From the NCBI GenBank assembly GCA_024509875.1, contig JAMPIV010003421.1:90001-154000 (forward strand): DNA of 64,000 nt, written 5' to 3'. Source of the DNA: Oreohelix idahoensis (taxonomy: Eukaryota > Mollusca > Gastropoda > Stylommatophora > Oreohelicidae). Below are positions 24,376 to 34,589 of this stretch, piece after piece. Each line of letters begins with the position of its first letter. Positions within the stretch are counted from its first letter, which is position 1. A program made the position numbers and the translations under genes. The notes beneath the pieces are model-generated. The model did no database searches. It was not told the DNA's origin and saw only the letters and a list, made by a program, of their open reading frames with translations.

Positions 24376-24928
24376 TTTTTAATTCAGCGCAATAGAATAT
24401 ATTTCTGATACTTAATCTGAAAAAAAAAAAAACATGAAAAGTCCAGGGGCCCCACCAAAATAGTCCAAATCAGGCCCTACAACGGCTAAGGCCGGCCCTG
24501 CCTTCGTGGGTACGCCTACCAGACTTTGGGAAACACTGGGTTAAGTAAATGTTGAGCGCTGTTTGAATAAATATGGTAACAATACTTTTCATTATCTTCT
24601 CAAAACAGCTTCAGGGTTTATCTCTGTCACGAAGATGATGTGACATACTCAGCTAGCTGTGGTAAAATCAATGCTCTCAATTTTGTAAGGTCAACCTGTG
24701 CTCTCACCTCACGTACTTGAACAGATCATCAAGCTAGTCGTTGTTGTTTTTTTTTTTTCACAATAAATATTCTTCTCTATTGATCTACAATTCGCCCGTC
24801 CCCTTAAGGGCCGGCTTTAGGAAATGCGCAGCTCATTTCGAACAGTTTCGACGGAACCCTGGCAGTAGTGACTTACCAGCGTATACTTCAGTAGACACTT
24901 CTGATGAACACATACGTATACACCAGAG

Positions 24929-25951
24929 CAGCCTTTCCCAACCTTTTTATCATGGAGGAGCCCTTGAAATAATGTTAACGTCTCAGGGAACGCCTACATA
25001 AAAATTATTATATCTGCAGCTCACGGTACCTAAACATGATCAGTAAGCTGTAAATGTAATCATCCAATAATAATTGCCCGTGCTTTTGAGTAGGGAATGA
25101 TTTTTTTTCTGTGGATTTGTTTATTTATATATTTTTTTTCTCTTAACCATCGGCACTTGGGCTTTCAGCCCTTCGGCCCAATGACATGTCATTGCGAGCC
25201 TGGGGAGCCCGTGGACTTTCCTTCCAACCCGTCAGGAGCTTCGTTCCTTCCCATCCACAGAGGGTTTATCTCAGGAGCAGTTCAGGTTATTCAATCAAAA
25301 TCCCGGTCAAAGACGCTCTTTCAAATGCTCACGCCCGAGCTTGAACCTTGAACACCCGATTCCCAGCGCAATGTGGTTACCAATACACCAGCGCGGCTCC
25401 CGGATCTGTTTATTCGGGCCACCTTATTAGCCAAGGTAAAAGAAACTTCAGTCTTTCCTTTTTAAATTTCCGACTTGATTGTTTTTTTGTTTATTGTTAA
25501 CCTTAACCAAATAGGCCTAAAAGTCCTATCAGAAATTTCTACTCCAGAATGAAAATTTCCCTTCGATTTTCAACTACTCTGGTAGAGTTTGTTCGCTTCT
25601 ATATCGCTCCCATAAGTCAGTCGGTGGCGCGTAAGGGTGGTTGGGGAAGGACGGTAATTCGGATATGCTGACGTCATCAGCCTCCCGTCCTCACCTTCGT
25701 GCAATACAGCGCTCACCAATTATCAATAGCCTTTCCTATCTCTCGTCTTAAACCGAGAATGGACTCAACCAAGTGAACACGGTCCTATTGCGCATTGTCA
25801 TAAGAAGCTGCTCAATCACTGCCGACGACTGCGAGTGCTAGCTAGCATCGCCCAGAGTGCAAAGTTTAAAAAAATGACGTTTATGTTTTTTTTCAATCGC
25901 GATCTCTCGTGTAACTCTAGTATTCCGTGGAACCCCGGTTAAGAAACCATG
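24929..25951. mobile_element. hAT-like element T3 (1.0 kb) with 8-bp target duplication
   Basis: The left terminus is CAGCCTTTCCCAACC and the complement of the right terminus is CATGGTTTCTTAACC, both of the hAT type with a TTTC-CAACC core. Flanks are CACCAGAG (24,921-24,928) and CACTAGAG (25,952-25,959), 7 of 8 identical. No transposase ORF. A SINE is nested at 25,126-25,401. Confidence 0.7.
25126..25401 (-). mobile_element. tRNA-derived SINE (SINE2), nested in T3, with 13-bp target duplication
   Basis: 276 bp flanked by GGATTTGTTTATT (25,113-25,125) and GGATCTGTTTATT (25,402-25,414), one mismatch. On the minus strand it starts GGGAGCCGCGCTGGTG, with an A-box-like GCTGGTGTATTGG and a good B box GGTTCAAGCTC, and ends in an A-rich tail (AGAAAAAAAATATATA). 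The same head recurs at about 59,504 on the minus strand. Confidence 0.8.
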
Positions 25952-25959
25952 CACTAGAG

Positions 25960-26770
25960 AATGCATAGTTCTATTAGCGAGGATACTTCCCATGCAGGTA
26001 TAGAAGGAAACAAAAAGGCGGACAAAGAGGTAAAAAAAGATGCAATGCGAACCAAGTAAATGTAGGTCTGGATAAGGATACGATCAAAAGCATAAGTGGA
26101 AGAATAATTTACTTCACTTTTTACTGTTCGGGTCCACTCTTGCCGTGAAGAGGCGTGTGCAGCTGAAGTTTCCCTTGTCGAGCTAAGTGTGTTGTGTTCG
26201 CTGCTGTTATCCATCGTTGTAGGATTTATGTAATATTGTCTATACATCTGCCTCTTGGTGTTCCTCGTGCACTAAAACCAATCTTCTACTATCGTAGGCG
26301 CGCAGTGGTAATTGATCAGGCTCCATTCTCACGAGATAGCAAAAGATGGAAGAACAACAACAGATGAATTGACAGTATCTTAGAACCATAAACTAAAAGG
26401 AAGATACGCATATGTTAACCACATCCTCAACTTCCTGTCTTCTTTGGTCACTTAACCTAGATAATTGTTGGTGCACCATCTTCTGTTCAACATTTCATTA
26501 TCCATATCCACCTTTGTCCATTTCATGGTAGCGTTTATCTCTTCAACCCCCGGGTATTGCGTGCATGCGAAACATCTATTTCTGGTGTGTGTGCCTAAAA
26601 CAGCAGATCTGCAAAGATCTTTTCGTTCTATTTCTGAATATTATCTGGCCAGCGTATATTTGATCTATCCCTTATTTGGTTCATGGAACTGTTCTTTGAA
26701 GTACAATCGATTTTGTGTCAACCCCTTTAAATTTGATGCACGGCTGTACCATTGAAATTTGCATCTTTTT
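25960..26770. other. Nothing recognised
   Basis: No repeat match, coding region or RNA gene supported. Confidence 0.4.
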
Positions 26771-27184
26771 TTTATTATTGGTCATCATCATCATTATCAT
26801 CATCATCATCGTCGTCATCATCATCATTCAACACTAACCGTTAGTTCCCTGTGGAGCGTAGGCCACCAAACAGGTCACGCCAAACTCTTCCGTGCTATGC
26901 CATCCCTTCTAGTTCTTTCAATTTCTTCTTTATACTTTTAAAAATCTATCTTTCCAATTCCATTCTCAATGTACTCTTAGGTCTCGCAGTATTATTTTAC
27001 CCTGGGAATTCCAAAACAAGGACTGTCCTGTAATGCTATCAACAAGTTTCTGTTCAGTGTGTCCTATCCATCGCCAGCCACATCTTTTCATTTCCAGTCC
27101 CAATGGCACCTGCTGGTTCTCGTTATCAGTTCCACATTTGTAATCTTGTCGTTCTATGTCAATCCTCCTATTCGGCGCAAGCAC
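26771..27184 (-). pseudogene. LINE family A, C-terminus and 3' tail, left fragment
   Basis: On the minus strand an open frame encodes CGWRWIGHTEQKLVDSITGQ followed by SLFWNSQGK, the LINE-A C-terminal segment. Further on, a decayed GMA-HGRVWRDLFGGLRSTGN-type ending precedes an ATG-repeat 3' tail (26,771-26,826). The copy is interrupted at the TCGGCGCAAGCAC target site by LINE-C and resumes at 28,253. Confidence 0.8.
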
Positions 27185-28239
27185 TTACTTAGTCGTTTTT
27201 CTTCTAACGTGAGGTGTAGAGGTTTGGAAGAGAGAGCGCCATACTATCCTATCAGCTGTCTTCCTCCTGGCGTGGTTCCATTCTAGTCCTCGGTCCTTCA
27301 AAGATTGTCTAATGTTGTCCTCTCAGCGGACTCTGGGTCGTCCTGGAGGTCTGGATCCCTGGCTCTTAGTTTCCCATGCTTGTCGTGGTAGCCGATCCTC
27401 TCCCATTCTGCAAACATGGCCAAACCATCTTAGTTGGGACCGTTCTACTTGGGTCTGCAGGGGTTGGGTTTTTAGGCCTTGATGTATCGGACCATGTTTC
27501 TTCTTGTTACTTCAACCACCTTTCTCAGATACATCATTTCTGAGGTTTGGATCTGGCTTTTGTGGATTGTAGTCATTGACCATGAGATACATCATTTCTG
27601 AGGTTTGGATCTGGCTTTTGTGGATTGTAGTCATTGACCATGACTCGCATCCATACGTCAGGACTGGGATATAAGTGGAGCGGGATACAGCCATCTTCGT
27701 CTTCTTACCAACTTCTCTTTTGCTGAGGAATCCTCGATTTACGGCCTGAAAAAGTCTCCCAGCCGCTGCTCTTCGGGTAGCCAACTCTTCTTTAATGCCT
27801 CCCTTCCAGTCTATGATAGCTCCGAAGCGTTTCAAGTGGTTGACCTGCTACAGGACCTGTTCTCCCAGCTTAGTCCGATCCCTTCTTTCCTTTCGTGATA
27901 TCACCATGGTTTTTGTTTCAGAGCTGCCTATGACCATCCCTCTCCTCTCCAGCCCCTCCTTCCAGACTTGCAGGTTGGATTAAAGATGTGCCTCTGATTT
28001 AGCAATCAGGGCAACATCATCAGCAAATGCCAGCTCTGAAACACAGACTCGTCCCATCTTCCAGCACCCCACTGAATACCCTCTTGTCCTCTCCTTACAT
28101 GCCTTGATGACATCGTCCATGAGAAGTATGAAAAGATAAGTTGACAGGATATCACCCTGTCCCACACCAGTGCTGGTCCTGAACCCCTCTGACCCATGGT
28201 CTGCCGTCCTCACATGACCTCCGCAAGACCTGTAGAAGC
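27185..28239 (-). pseudogene. LINE family C, RT C-terminal part, inserted in LINE-A
   Basis: The minus strand encodes the end of a reverse transcriptase (GVGQGD near 28,165; ELAFADDVALIAK, the RT catalytic FADD box, near 28,020) and then the connection (RDRTKLGEQVL, PVLTYGCESWS) and the RWFGHVCRMGE...LPRQAWE C-terminus shared with 17,050-17,362. The 5' truncation point and the TAAG-type 3' tail are flanked by perfect TCGGCGCAAGCAC (27,172-27,184 and 28,240-28,252). The frame is broken by a stop at 27,980 and by a 58-bp tandem duplication. Confidence 0.88.
27525..27642. repeat. 58-bp tandem duplication inside LINE-C
   Basis: The segment starting AGATACATCATTTCTGAGG is present twice in direct tandem (about 27,526 and 27,584), nearly identical. 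As 58 is not a multiple of 3, it shifts the LINE reading frame. Confidence 0.9.
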
Positions 28240-28252
28240 TCGGCGCAAGCAC

Positions 28253-28400
28253 ACAATTAAGAGTATCTGTAAACTCCTGGTTTCTGTTTTATTGTTCTCC
28301 GTGTGTCACAACCATACTATACAACTGACTTGACATTTAATTTGAAGATTCTGATTTTTTAGTTGGATTTGATTTCCTATTATTTCCATATATAGCCCAA
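28253..28400 (-). pseudogene. LINE family A, right fragment beyond the LINE-C insertion
   Basis: Continues the LINE-A alignment: the CACAACCATACTATACAACTGA region and TTTGAAGATTCTGATTTTT match 15,025-15,080. It is non-coding because of decay. Confidence 0.7.
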
Positions 28401-29139
28401 TGCAGTGACACTTTGACGAGACATCATATTTTGAAATGCTCCACTTTTAACACCATGATGTACGTTAAACTACCAGGAACACGAATAGCAAAAAAACAAG
28501 CCGAGATAACTTTAACAAACCTCGCCATAGTTATTAGATTAGACTCGCATCACTTATGCATTCTTTTCAGTAGCTTAGCATTTCTGTACCCACATCGTAA
28601 AATGGAAATGCTGACTTGGTTGGGGCAAGATAAAGGAGAGTAGGATAAATGAAATCATGGGTGGAATTTCCACTACGCGCTTGTTCCGAAAATATACAAT
28701 ATTTTCAAGGCCTTTTAGCTGATTGTTTTTATTCTTTCGTTACTTCTGTTCGTTTTTTTCATTAACTTTTGTATTATTAAAGCCAAAATATTCAGTCTGA
28801 TAAGTTACACTTTTTCACGATACACATTTTAGTCGTTTCCAGTTGCATTTTTTGTTTTCTCCTGAAATGTTGATTCGTTGACACTCGCTGTGGTAGCATT
28901 CGTTCATTCAATTCCTATTTCGATATGTTTGTTATCCATTGTGTAACGTTTTGATTCGTCGTATACCATGATGAAGACTTTGTAACAGTTATTTGTGCGC
29001 TTTTATTTGTGTTCCTTGAACTGAGTGGGTTTTATACCTTGTATATATATATGTTTGTGCAATATGTTACCAGTATATGAGAGACAAACGGATGACACAA
29101 TATGTGAGGGTGTCACATATGGAAATAGTGCAGCAGTGA
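28401..29139. other. Nothing recognised
   Basis: AT-rich, no repeat or coding signal supported. It ends at a run of about 14 C (29,140-29,153). Confidence 0.4.
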
Positions 29140-29164
29140 CCCCCCCCCCCCCCTACAGATGGTA

Positions 29165-29392
29165 TGGAAATGCGCAAGAGATGAGTGCATGAGAATAGAA
29201 CATAGGTGATGAGTTCGTGAAACTAGAACATGGGTGATGAGTTCATGAGAATAGAACATAGGTGATGAGTTCATGAGAATAGAACATAGGTGATGAGTTC
29301 GTGAAACTAGGACATATGTGATGAGTTCATGGGAATAGACATATGTGATGTGTTCATGAGAATAGAACATAGGTGGCGACTTTGCATTAAGG
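29165..29392. repeat. 28-bp minisatellite, copy 1
   Basis: Units such as GAACATAGGTGATGAGTTCA + TGAGAATA, with a variant unit GTGAAACTAGGACATATG. It begins GGAAATGCGCAAGAGATGAG, and this exact start recurs at 30,794 with the same series of units. Confidence 0.9.
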
Positions 29393-29500
29393 AGAAAGAA
29401 CATCTATGGATATATACCCGTCTCCCCAAAAGTCATTTCAGTTGCTCAGAGAATTTTCTGAAATAACTAGCTCGCTAGAGCGTACAAAGTGTGCTTGATT

Positions 29501-29508
29501 GTGTGTGT

Positions 29509-29541
<33 letters not shown>

Positions 29542-29542
29542 T
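29501..29542. repeat. (GT)n(GC)n(GT)n alternating purine-pyrimidine tract
   Basis: 42 bp of strictly alternating purine-pyrimidine with a 15-bp GC core, a sequence class with strong Z-DNA potential. Confidence 0.95.
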
Positions 29543-29944
29543 TTTCTTTTGTTGTTGATGAGTGGTTACACATTTTCTTCATGCTTTCATTGATGCAGTG
29601 TGTAAAAGATTATATAACTGCCCGGTCAATATATTATTTATGCTTATGTAACCATTTTTGTAAAAATTTTAAAATGACTAGTGATTAATTATCACTACCG
29701 TTAAAAGCGAAGAAACATAGACATTTGTGGTTTTATAATTAATTTAATAACGTAGTGGTTAAAGAGTCTTACCTTAACACGTGTTAGATATAATATTGAT
29801 ATTTTGGTTAAAGTTTATATTTCTTTCATAAAATCTAGGCTGATCAGAAAACCCAGCGAAAGCGGTGTTATGAAATTATAAATGAAAACTTATGAAACTG
29901 TGAATCTGTTTGGAAACTTTTAAAGACTACCTCCATTTCACACA

Positions 29945-30415
29945 GACAAACTCCATCAGTAAATGCTCCGATCTCGTACCTATTAGATCACACAAGGAGG
30001 ATCTCAGCACAGTGCACGAACTCCGCAATCACTGGCACAGAATCCCAATGTGTGTATATGGGAATCACATTCCTATGGTCGGTATTAAATGCCACCACGC
30101 CTTATGAACCTTACATCAACCAACTGAATATTTTTGGGCAGAGATACAGTATTTATCCAGGAAAAACAATTAAATCACCAACTCCAGCGACTACCGTGAA
30201 ATTTTCAGCAACTTACTAGTCTGGGGCTGGATTTGGCAAAAATTAATGTAACTGAATAGTCTTATTACTTATTAGTGTTTACTTGCACACGGGACTTCCT
30301 ATTTGGTCCCCCTTATCCGGGAAGACTAGGCATCATCCGATCTCACTACCCAGGTGATCGGGGGGAAGGGGGGGGGGGGGGGTTATGACGTCATTAGGAA
30401 CCACTGATCTTTTGG
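29945..30415 (-). mobile_element. SINE1 copy 2, internally deleted
   Basis: Phrases CTCCGATCTCGTACC, TAGATCACACAAGGAGGATC and AATCCCAATGTGTGTATATG (29,965-30,060), and the CCCTTATCCGGGAAGACTAG / TCATTAGGAACCACTG part (30,310-30,408), match SINE1 at 16,402-16,846. About 160 bp of unrelated or diverged sequence separates them. A G-rich tract (30,359-30,382) lies in the second part. The tRNA-like head is missing. Confidence 0.6.
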
Positions 30416-30550
30416 GTTAATTAATTCCTCTGTTGGGATCTTCTTTATCTTTTCCTTTACCAGAGGGAAGAACCTATTTGATTAATTTTCATTTTGTCTG
30501 TAAACCATGATCTATTGATGTATATGATTTATGTTGTAAAGTTCTAGTGA

Positions 30551-30785
30551 TAAATCCTCTTATACCTTGTTCTACTTGGAATCTTCCTCTTATATCTTGT
30601 TCTCACGGTTTTGTGCTGGAATCTTCCTCTTATATCTTGTATTTTCTATAAGGGGAAATCTTCCTTTTATATCTTGTTCTACTGGATTAGAGAAATTATT
30701 CAATCCTCTTATATCTTGTATCTACTGGAAAAAATTTCTTCCTCTTATATCTATCACTCTACTGGGAATCTTCCTCTATATACGA
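30551..30785. repeat. About 30-bp minisatellite
   Basis: Repeats of the kind CTACTGGAATCTTCCTCTTA + TATCTTGTT, each different, about seven units. Related pieces reappear at 30,955-31,070 mixed with other repeats. Confidence 0.75.
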
Positions 30786-30793
30786 CAGATGTT

Positions 30794-30958
30794 GGAAATG
30801 CGCAAGAGATGAGTGCATGAGAATAGAACATAGGTGATGAGTTCGTGAAACTAGGACATATGTGATGAGTTCATGAGAATAGAACATAGGTGATGAGTTC
30901 ATGAGAATAGAACATAGGTGATGAGTTCGTGAAACTAGGACATATGTGATGAGTTCTG
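30794..30958. repeat. 28-bp minisatellite, copy 2
   Basis: Starts with the same GGAAATGCGCAAGAGATGAG as 29,165 and contains the same GAACATAGGTGATGAGTTC and AAACTAGGACATATGTG units. It is followed without a break by fragments of the 30-bp minisatellite. Confidence 0.9.
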
Positions 30959-31236
30959 GGAATCTTCCTCTTATAACATTGCTCTGAGTTCATGGGAATC
31001 TTCCTCTTATATGTGTGTGTCTACTGGGAATCTTTCCTGATGATATCTTGTCTACTGGGAATCTTCTTCATGCCTTATGATCTTGCATGCCCTCAATGGA
31101 AATTAAAATGCTAGTTGTAACCAGTAAAAATTGGAACGGAGATTAATTGAAGCTACCTTTCAGAATCTGTAGTGTCAAGAAACATGAACATTTGTCATCA
31201 GTTCCACTGTTATGATCTTGTCACTTTCATTGCACC

Positions 31237-31345
31237 ACAACTCCATCAGTGCTCCGATCTCGTCCCTTAGATCACACAAGGAGGATCTCAGCACAGTGCA
31301 CGAACTCCGTATCACTGGCGAGATCCTAATTGTGTATCATCACAC
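31237..31345 (-). mobile_element. SINE1 fragment
   Basis: AGTGCTCCGATCTCGTCCC, TAGATCACACAAGGAGGATC and AGCACAGTGCACGAACTCCG match SINE1; the following GGATCCCAATGTGTG phrase is altered by small deletions. A further SINE1 snippet (CTTCCTATTTGGTTCCCCTT, then ACCCAGGTG) is embedded in the array at 31,425-31,475. Confidence 0.65.
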
Positions 31346-31359
31346 ACATTAGTAGGTTT

Positions 31360-31710
31360 CTTGTAAATCAGTTCCACATTAGTGCCTATCTTTGTCATCA
31401 GTTCCATTTTTTAGTGATCTTGTCTTCCTATTTGGTTCCCCTTATCCACATTAGGTGATCTCTTACCCAGGTGTCATCAGTTCCACATTATTGGTCTTGT
31501 CATTAGTTCCACATTAGTGATCTTGTCATCAGTTCCACATTAGTGGTCTTGTCATCAGCTCCACATTAGTGATCTTGTCATCAGTTCCACATTAGTGATC
31601 TTGTCATCAGTTCCACATTAGTGATCTTGTCATCAGTTCCACATTAGTGGTCTTGTCATCAGTTCCACATTAGTGATCTTGTCATCAGTTCCACATTAGT
31701 GATCTTGTCA
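31360..31710. repeat. 26-bp minisatellite derived from LINE-A
   Basis: About ten units of TGATCTTGTCATCAGTTCCA + CATTAG. The unit equals LINE-A sequence at the same place in other copies (ATCAGTTCCACATTTGTAAT + CTTGTC at 27,125-27,150). The first units are broken by a SINE1 snippet. Confidence 0.85.
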
Positions 31711-31765
31711 TATCACTTGAATCCTTCTGTTCTATGCAAGCACCATTTTATGAAAGCTGAAGCTT
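31711..31765 (-). pseudogene. LINE family A, flank of the 26-bp array
   Basis: CACTTGAATCCTTCTGTTCTA, then GCAAGCACCATTTTATGAAA and GCTGAAGCTTTTTT match 14,928-14,985. It is the continuation of LINE-A directly after the array. Confidence 0.7.
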
Positions 31766-32875
31766 TTTTGGTTGTTGTTTTATTATATAAGAGCCATTAA
31801 ATACCGTTTTTCAAATTGTTTACAACCTTTTTTGTTAAGACTACAGAATATTGTTAATGGTTTTTTTTAATACTTCAGGCGATAATTAAACCCGGACCGA
31901 TTACATGGACAGCAGCCAGCCATGATAACAGGTTAAACCCCCGGCGCTTTTTCACACGTGTATTTTTGTTTACGCAATGCCTAATGGAAGCGAACAGTTG
32001 AACCCGTCACCTGCAATGAATATATTTACTTTACTTAGTTTTTAAAAGTCACAGTACAATGGGTATTGAAACATTTGTTACAAAATGTTACAGAATACAT
32101 TTATCAATGCATCCTTCTTACCTAAAATAATGTACAGCATTCGGCGGTCCATTGTTTTCTTGAGACAGTCGCACGTTTTCGTCTGAGGGTGTTCTGAGAA
32201 AAAGATGAATATTTATACTTAGTTCTATCTACTTGCATGCGTAATATTTATATATAAGATATAGTATGTAGTTTTCTCCCCTAGATTTCTTGTAAAATAG
32301 GCTGAGATAACGGTGGTAAAATTGAATCTACCCACATTGATTTATGCACCATTCTTACCCAAAATACTGAACAGTGTATCGCGCAGATCCGTTTCCAGAC
32401 ACGTTTGACTACAAGGCACTTATTCCCTACTGACATGTATATTCTCCGAATAAAATTTAGATCTTTAGCATGTACTTGGAAAAGATTGCACGTGAAATGA
32501 GTGAAGTGTTCGATCTCAAGGGATGTAATTGTTTCCCTCGCTTGCATTTTATTTTTAATGATAGCATCCCTGATCGGCATCGTTTCAGTCTTGCAGGACA
32601 CATCATGAAAACTGTATGTAGAGATGTTTGATAATGAAGATAAAATTATCCCCTAGAACCGTACTTTGTGACCACGATTTACGCCATTCACCCGTTGTTG
32701 TTGTTCATCCATCATGGGTGATGAAGACCACTCTGTTTATCCAATTATTAGGAATATGTTAGGTTTGTCTATGGGCACGAAGGTGACTGATGAGCCTGAT
32801 GCGGGCTGGAAAGATCTCGGACAGTGTGGGCAGGGAATGTTTGCTTCAGGTGAAGGTTTTATTACACGGTCTTTT
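31766..32875. other. Nothing recognised
   Basis: No repeat family or coding region supported. A 106-aa minus-strand ORF at 32,281-32,601 lacks recognisable motifs and has no support as a gene. Confidence 0.4.
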
Positions 32876-33191
32876 CTAGCTTGTCTCCGCTGCTGCTTTT
32901 CTGGATGATTCGCATGCCGCTGCACCTTTACGAAGAGATGTGCGCCAAGAGGTTCGGTCTTGCGCAGCAGCTTCCTGTGTGTCAGGGTTTATGCCAAAGG
33001 TTTTCAATGAAGTCTTAAGAGTGTCTTTGAAGCGCTTCTTTTGGCCACCATGGGAGCGTTTACCCTTCTGCATCTCACCATAAAAGAGTCTTTTTGGCAA
33101 TCGATGGTCTGGCATGCAGACTTCATGACCTGCCCAGCGAATCTGTGACTGTATCAGAATAGGATCGATGCTAGGGATACCAGCTCTGTGT

Positions 33192-33195
<4 letters not shown>
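32876..33195 (-). pseudogene. LINE family F, C-terminal end
   Basis: The minus strand encodes SIDPILIQSQIRWAGHEVCM, then PDHRLPKRLFYGEMQKGKRS, a GGQKKRFKDTLKTSLK segment and a DRTSWRTSLRKGAAACE ending. This is the standard C-terminal layout of a widespread family of animal LINEs (R-W-A-G-H-x2-R-M-P-D). It ends near 32,876; the C-terminal coding part is intact but everything upstream of about 33,195 is missing. The break coincides with the start of repeat G copy 2, so the repeat may have inserted into the LINE. Confidence 0.8.
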
Positions 33196-33925
<730 letters not shown>

Positions 33926-34589
33926 ATGTACCTTTGCGCTCTTCCTCGTATCGCTTATGATTTCAAAATGTTAGTGGCAAGAATCCGACCAAGTTCAAGG
34001 CCTTTTATTACGCTGTGCTCGACCAATCGAAACACAGTCAAAACTGGCGTTAAGAATTTACACCCTAAACGATTTTTAGCCTTCTCGTTCAAACTGAATA
34101 AGTTTAAATATTATGTACCTAACTTATTTTTGGGCCGATTTCAATTATTTTAAGTTCTAATAAAACTAGGAATTGATCTCTATCGTTCTATCTATTAATA
34201 TTTTAGTTAGCCCAGTGCATTTAAATTTGTGCAGACTTTAACTGGCTAATTTGAGGGCTACCCTGATGTTTAAATGTCACCCAAACTAATTTTTCTCGTA
34301 CAATAAAATATTCTTATGAGGAAGTCTTTACACTAACCTCTTAAGTAATATCCCCGCTATAATTCTAGTTATTCCTTTCTGTTTACAAATCTTTAGTTAT
34401 TAAGAAATAAAAAGTTTTCATTCTGTCAAATACACAAAATAGGCACTATTATCAAGCATAAAAAGGTTTCCTATACCTAACAGAAAAAGGAGCGATTCTA
34501 TTAGTTGTTATAATTGTACTGTTTATCTTCGATATTTTCGAGCGGTAAATTTGACGTGTTGTAATACAGACCAAAATACGACACTCTGA
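33926..34589. other. Nothing recognised
   Basis: AT-rich; a weak continuation of repeat G is possible but I could not align it securely. Confidence 0.35.

Larger units (their letters stand above)
21701..24500. mobile_element. hAT-like element T2, nested in T1
   Basis: The left end CAGAGTTGGGCTTAG and the complement of the right end, CAGGGCCGGCCTTAG, match at 11 of 15 positions. Both ends carry a subterminal GGGGCCCC motif about 45-60 bp in. Such CAGGGCCGGC termini are common in hAT elements. The 8-bp flanks (TCCTCGGG, CCTTCGTG) agree at only 5 positions, so the insertion is old or the boundary is off by a few bases. No transposase was recognised. Confidence 0.45.
20798..24538. mobile_element. 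hAT-like element T1 (3.7 kb, non-autonomous)
   Basis: The left end reads CAGTGTTTCCCAGAC and the right end is its near-complement (GTCTGG on minus after CAGTGTTTCCCAAA). An 8-bp target duplication, the hAT signature, is visible: GGTTAAGA at 20,790-20,797 and GGTTAAGT at 24,539-24,546 (7 of 8). The subterminal GCGTACCC motif also recurs. No transposase ORF was recognised. Much of its length is a second hAT-like element (T2) inserted about 38 bp from the right end. Confidence 0.7.
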
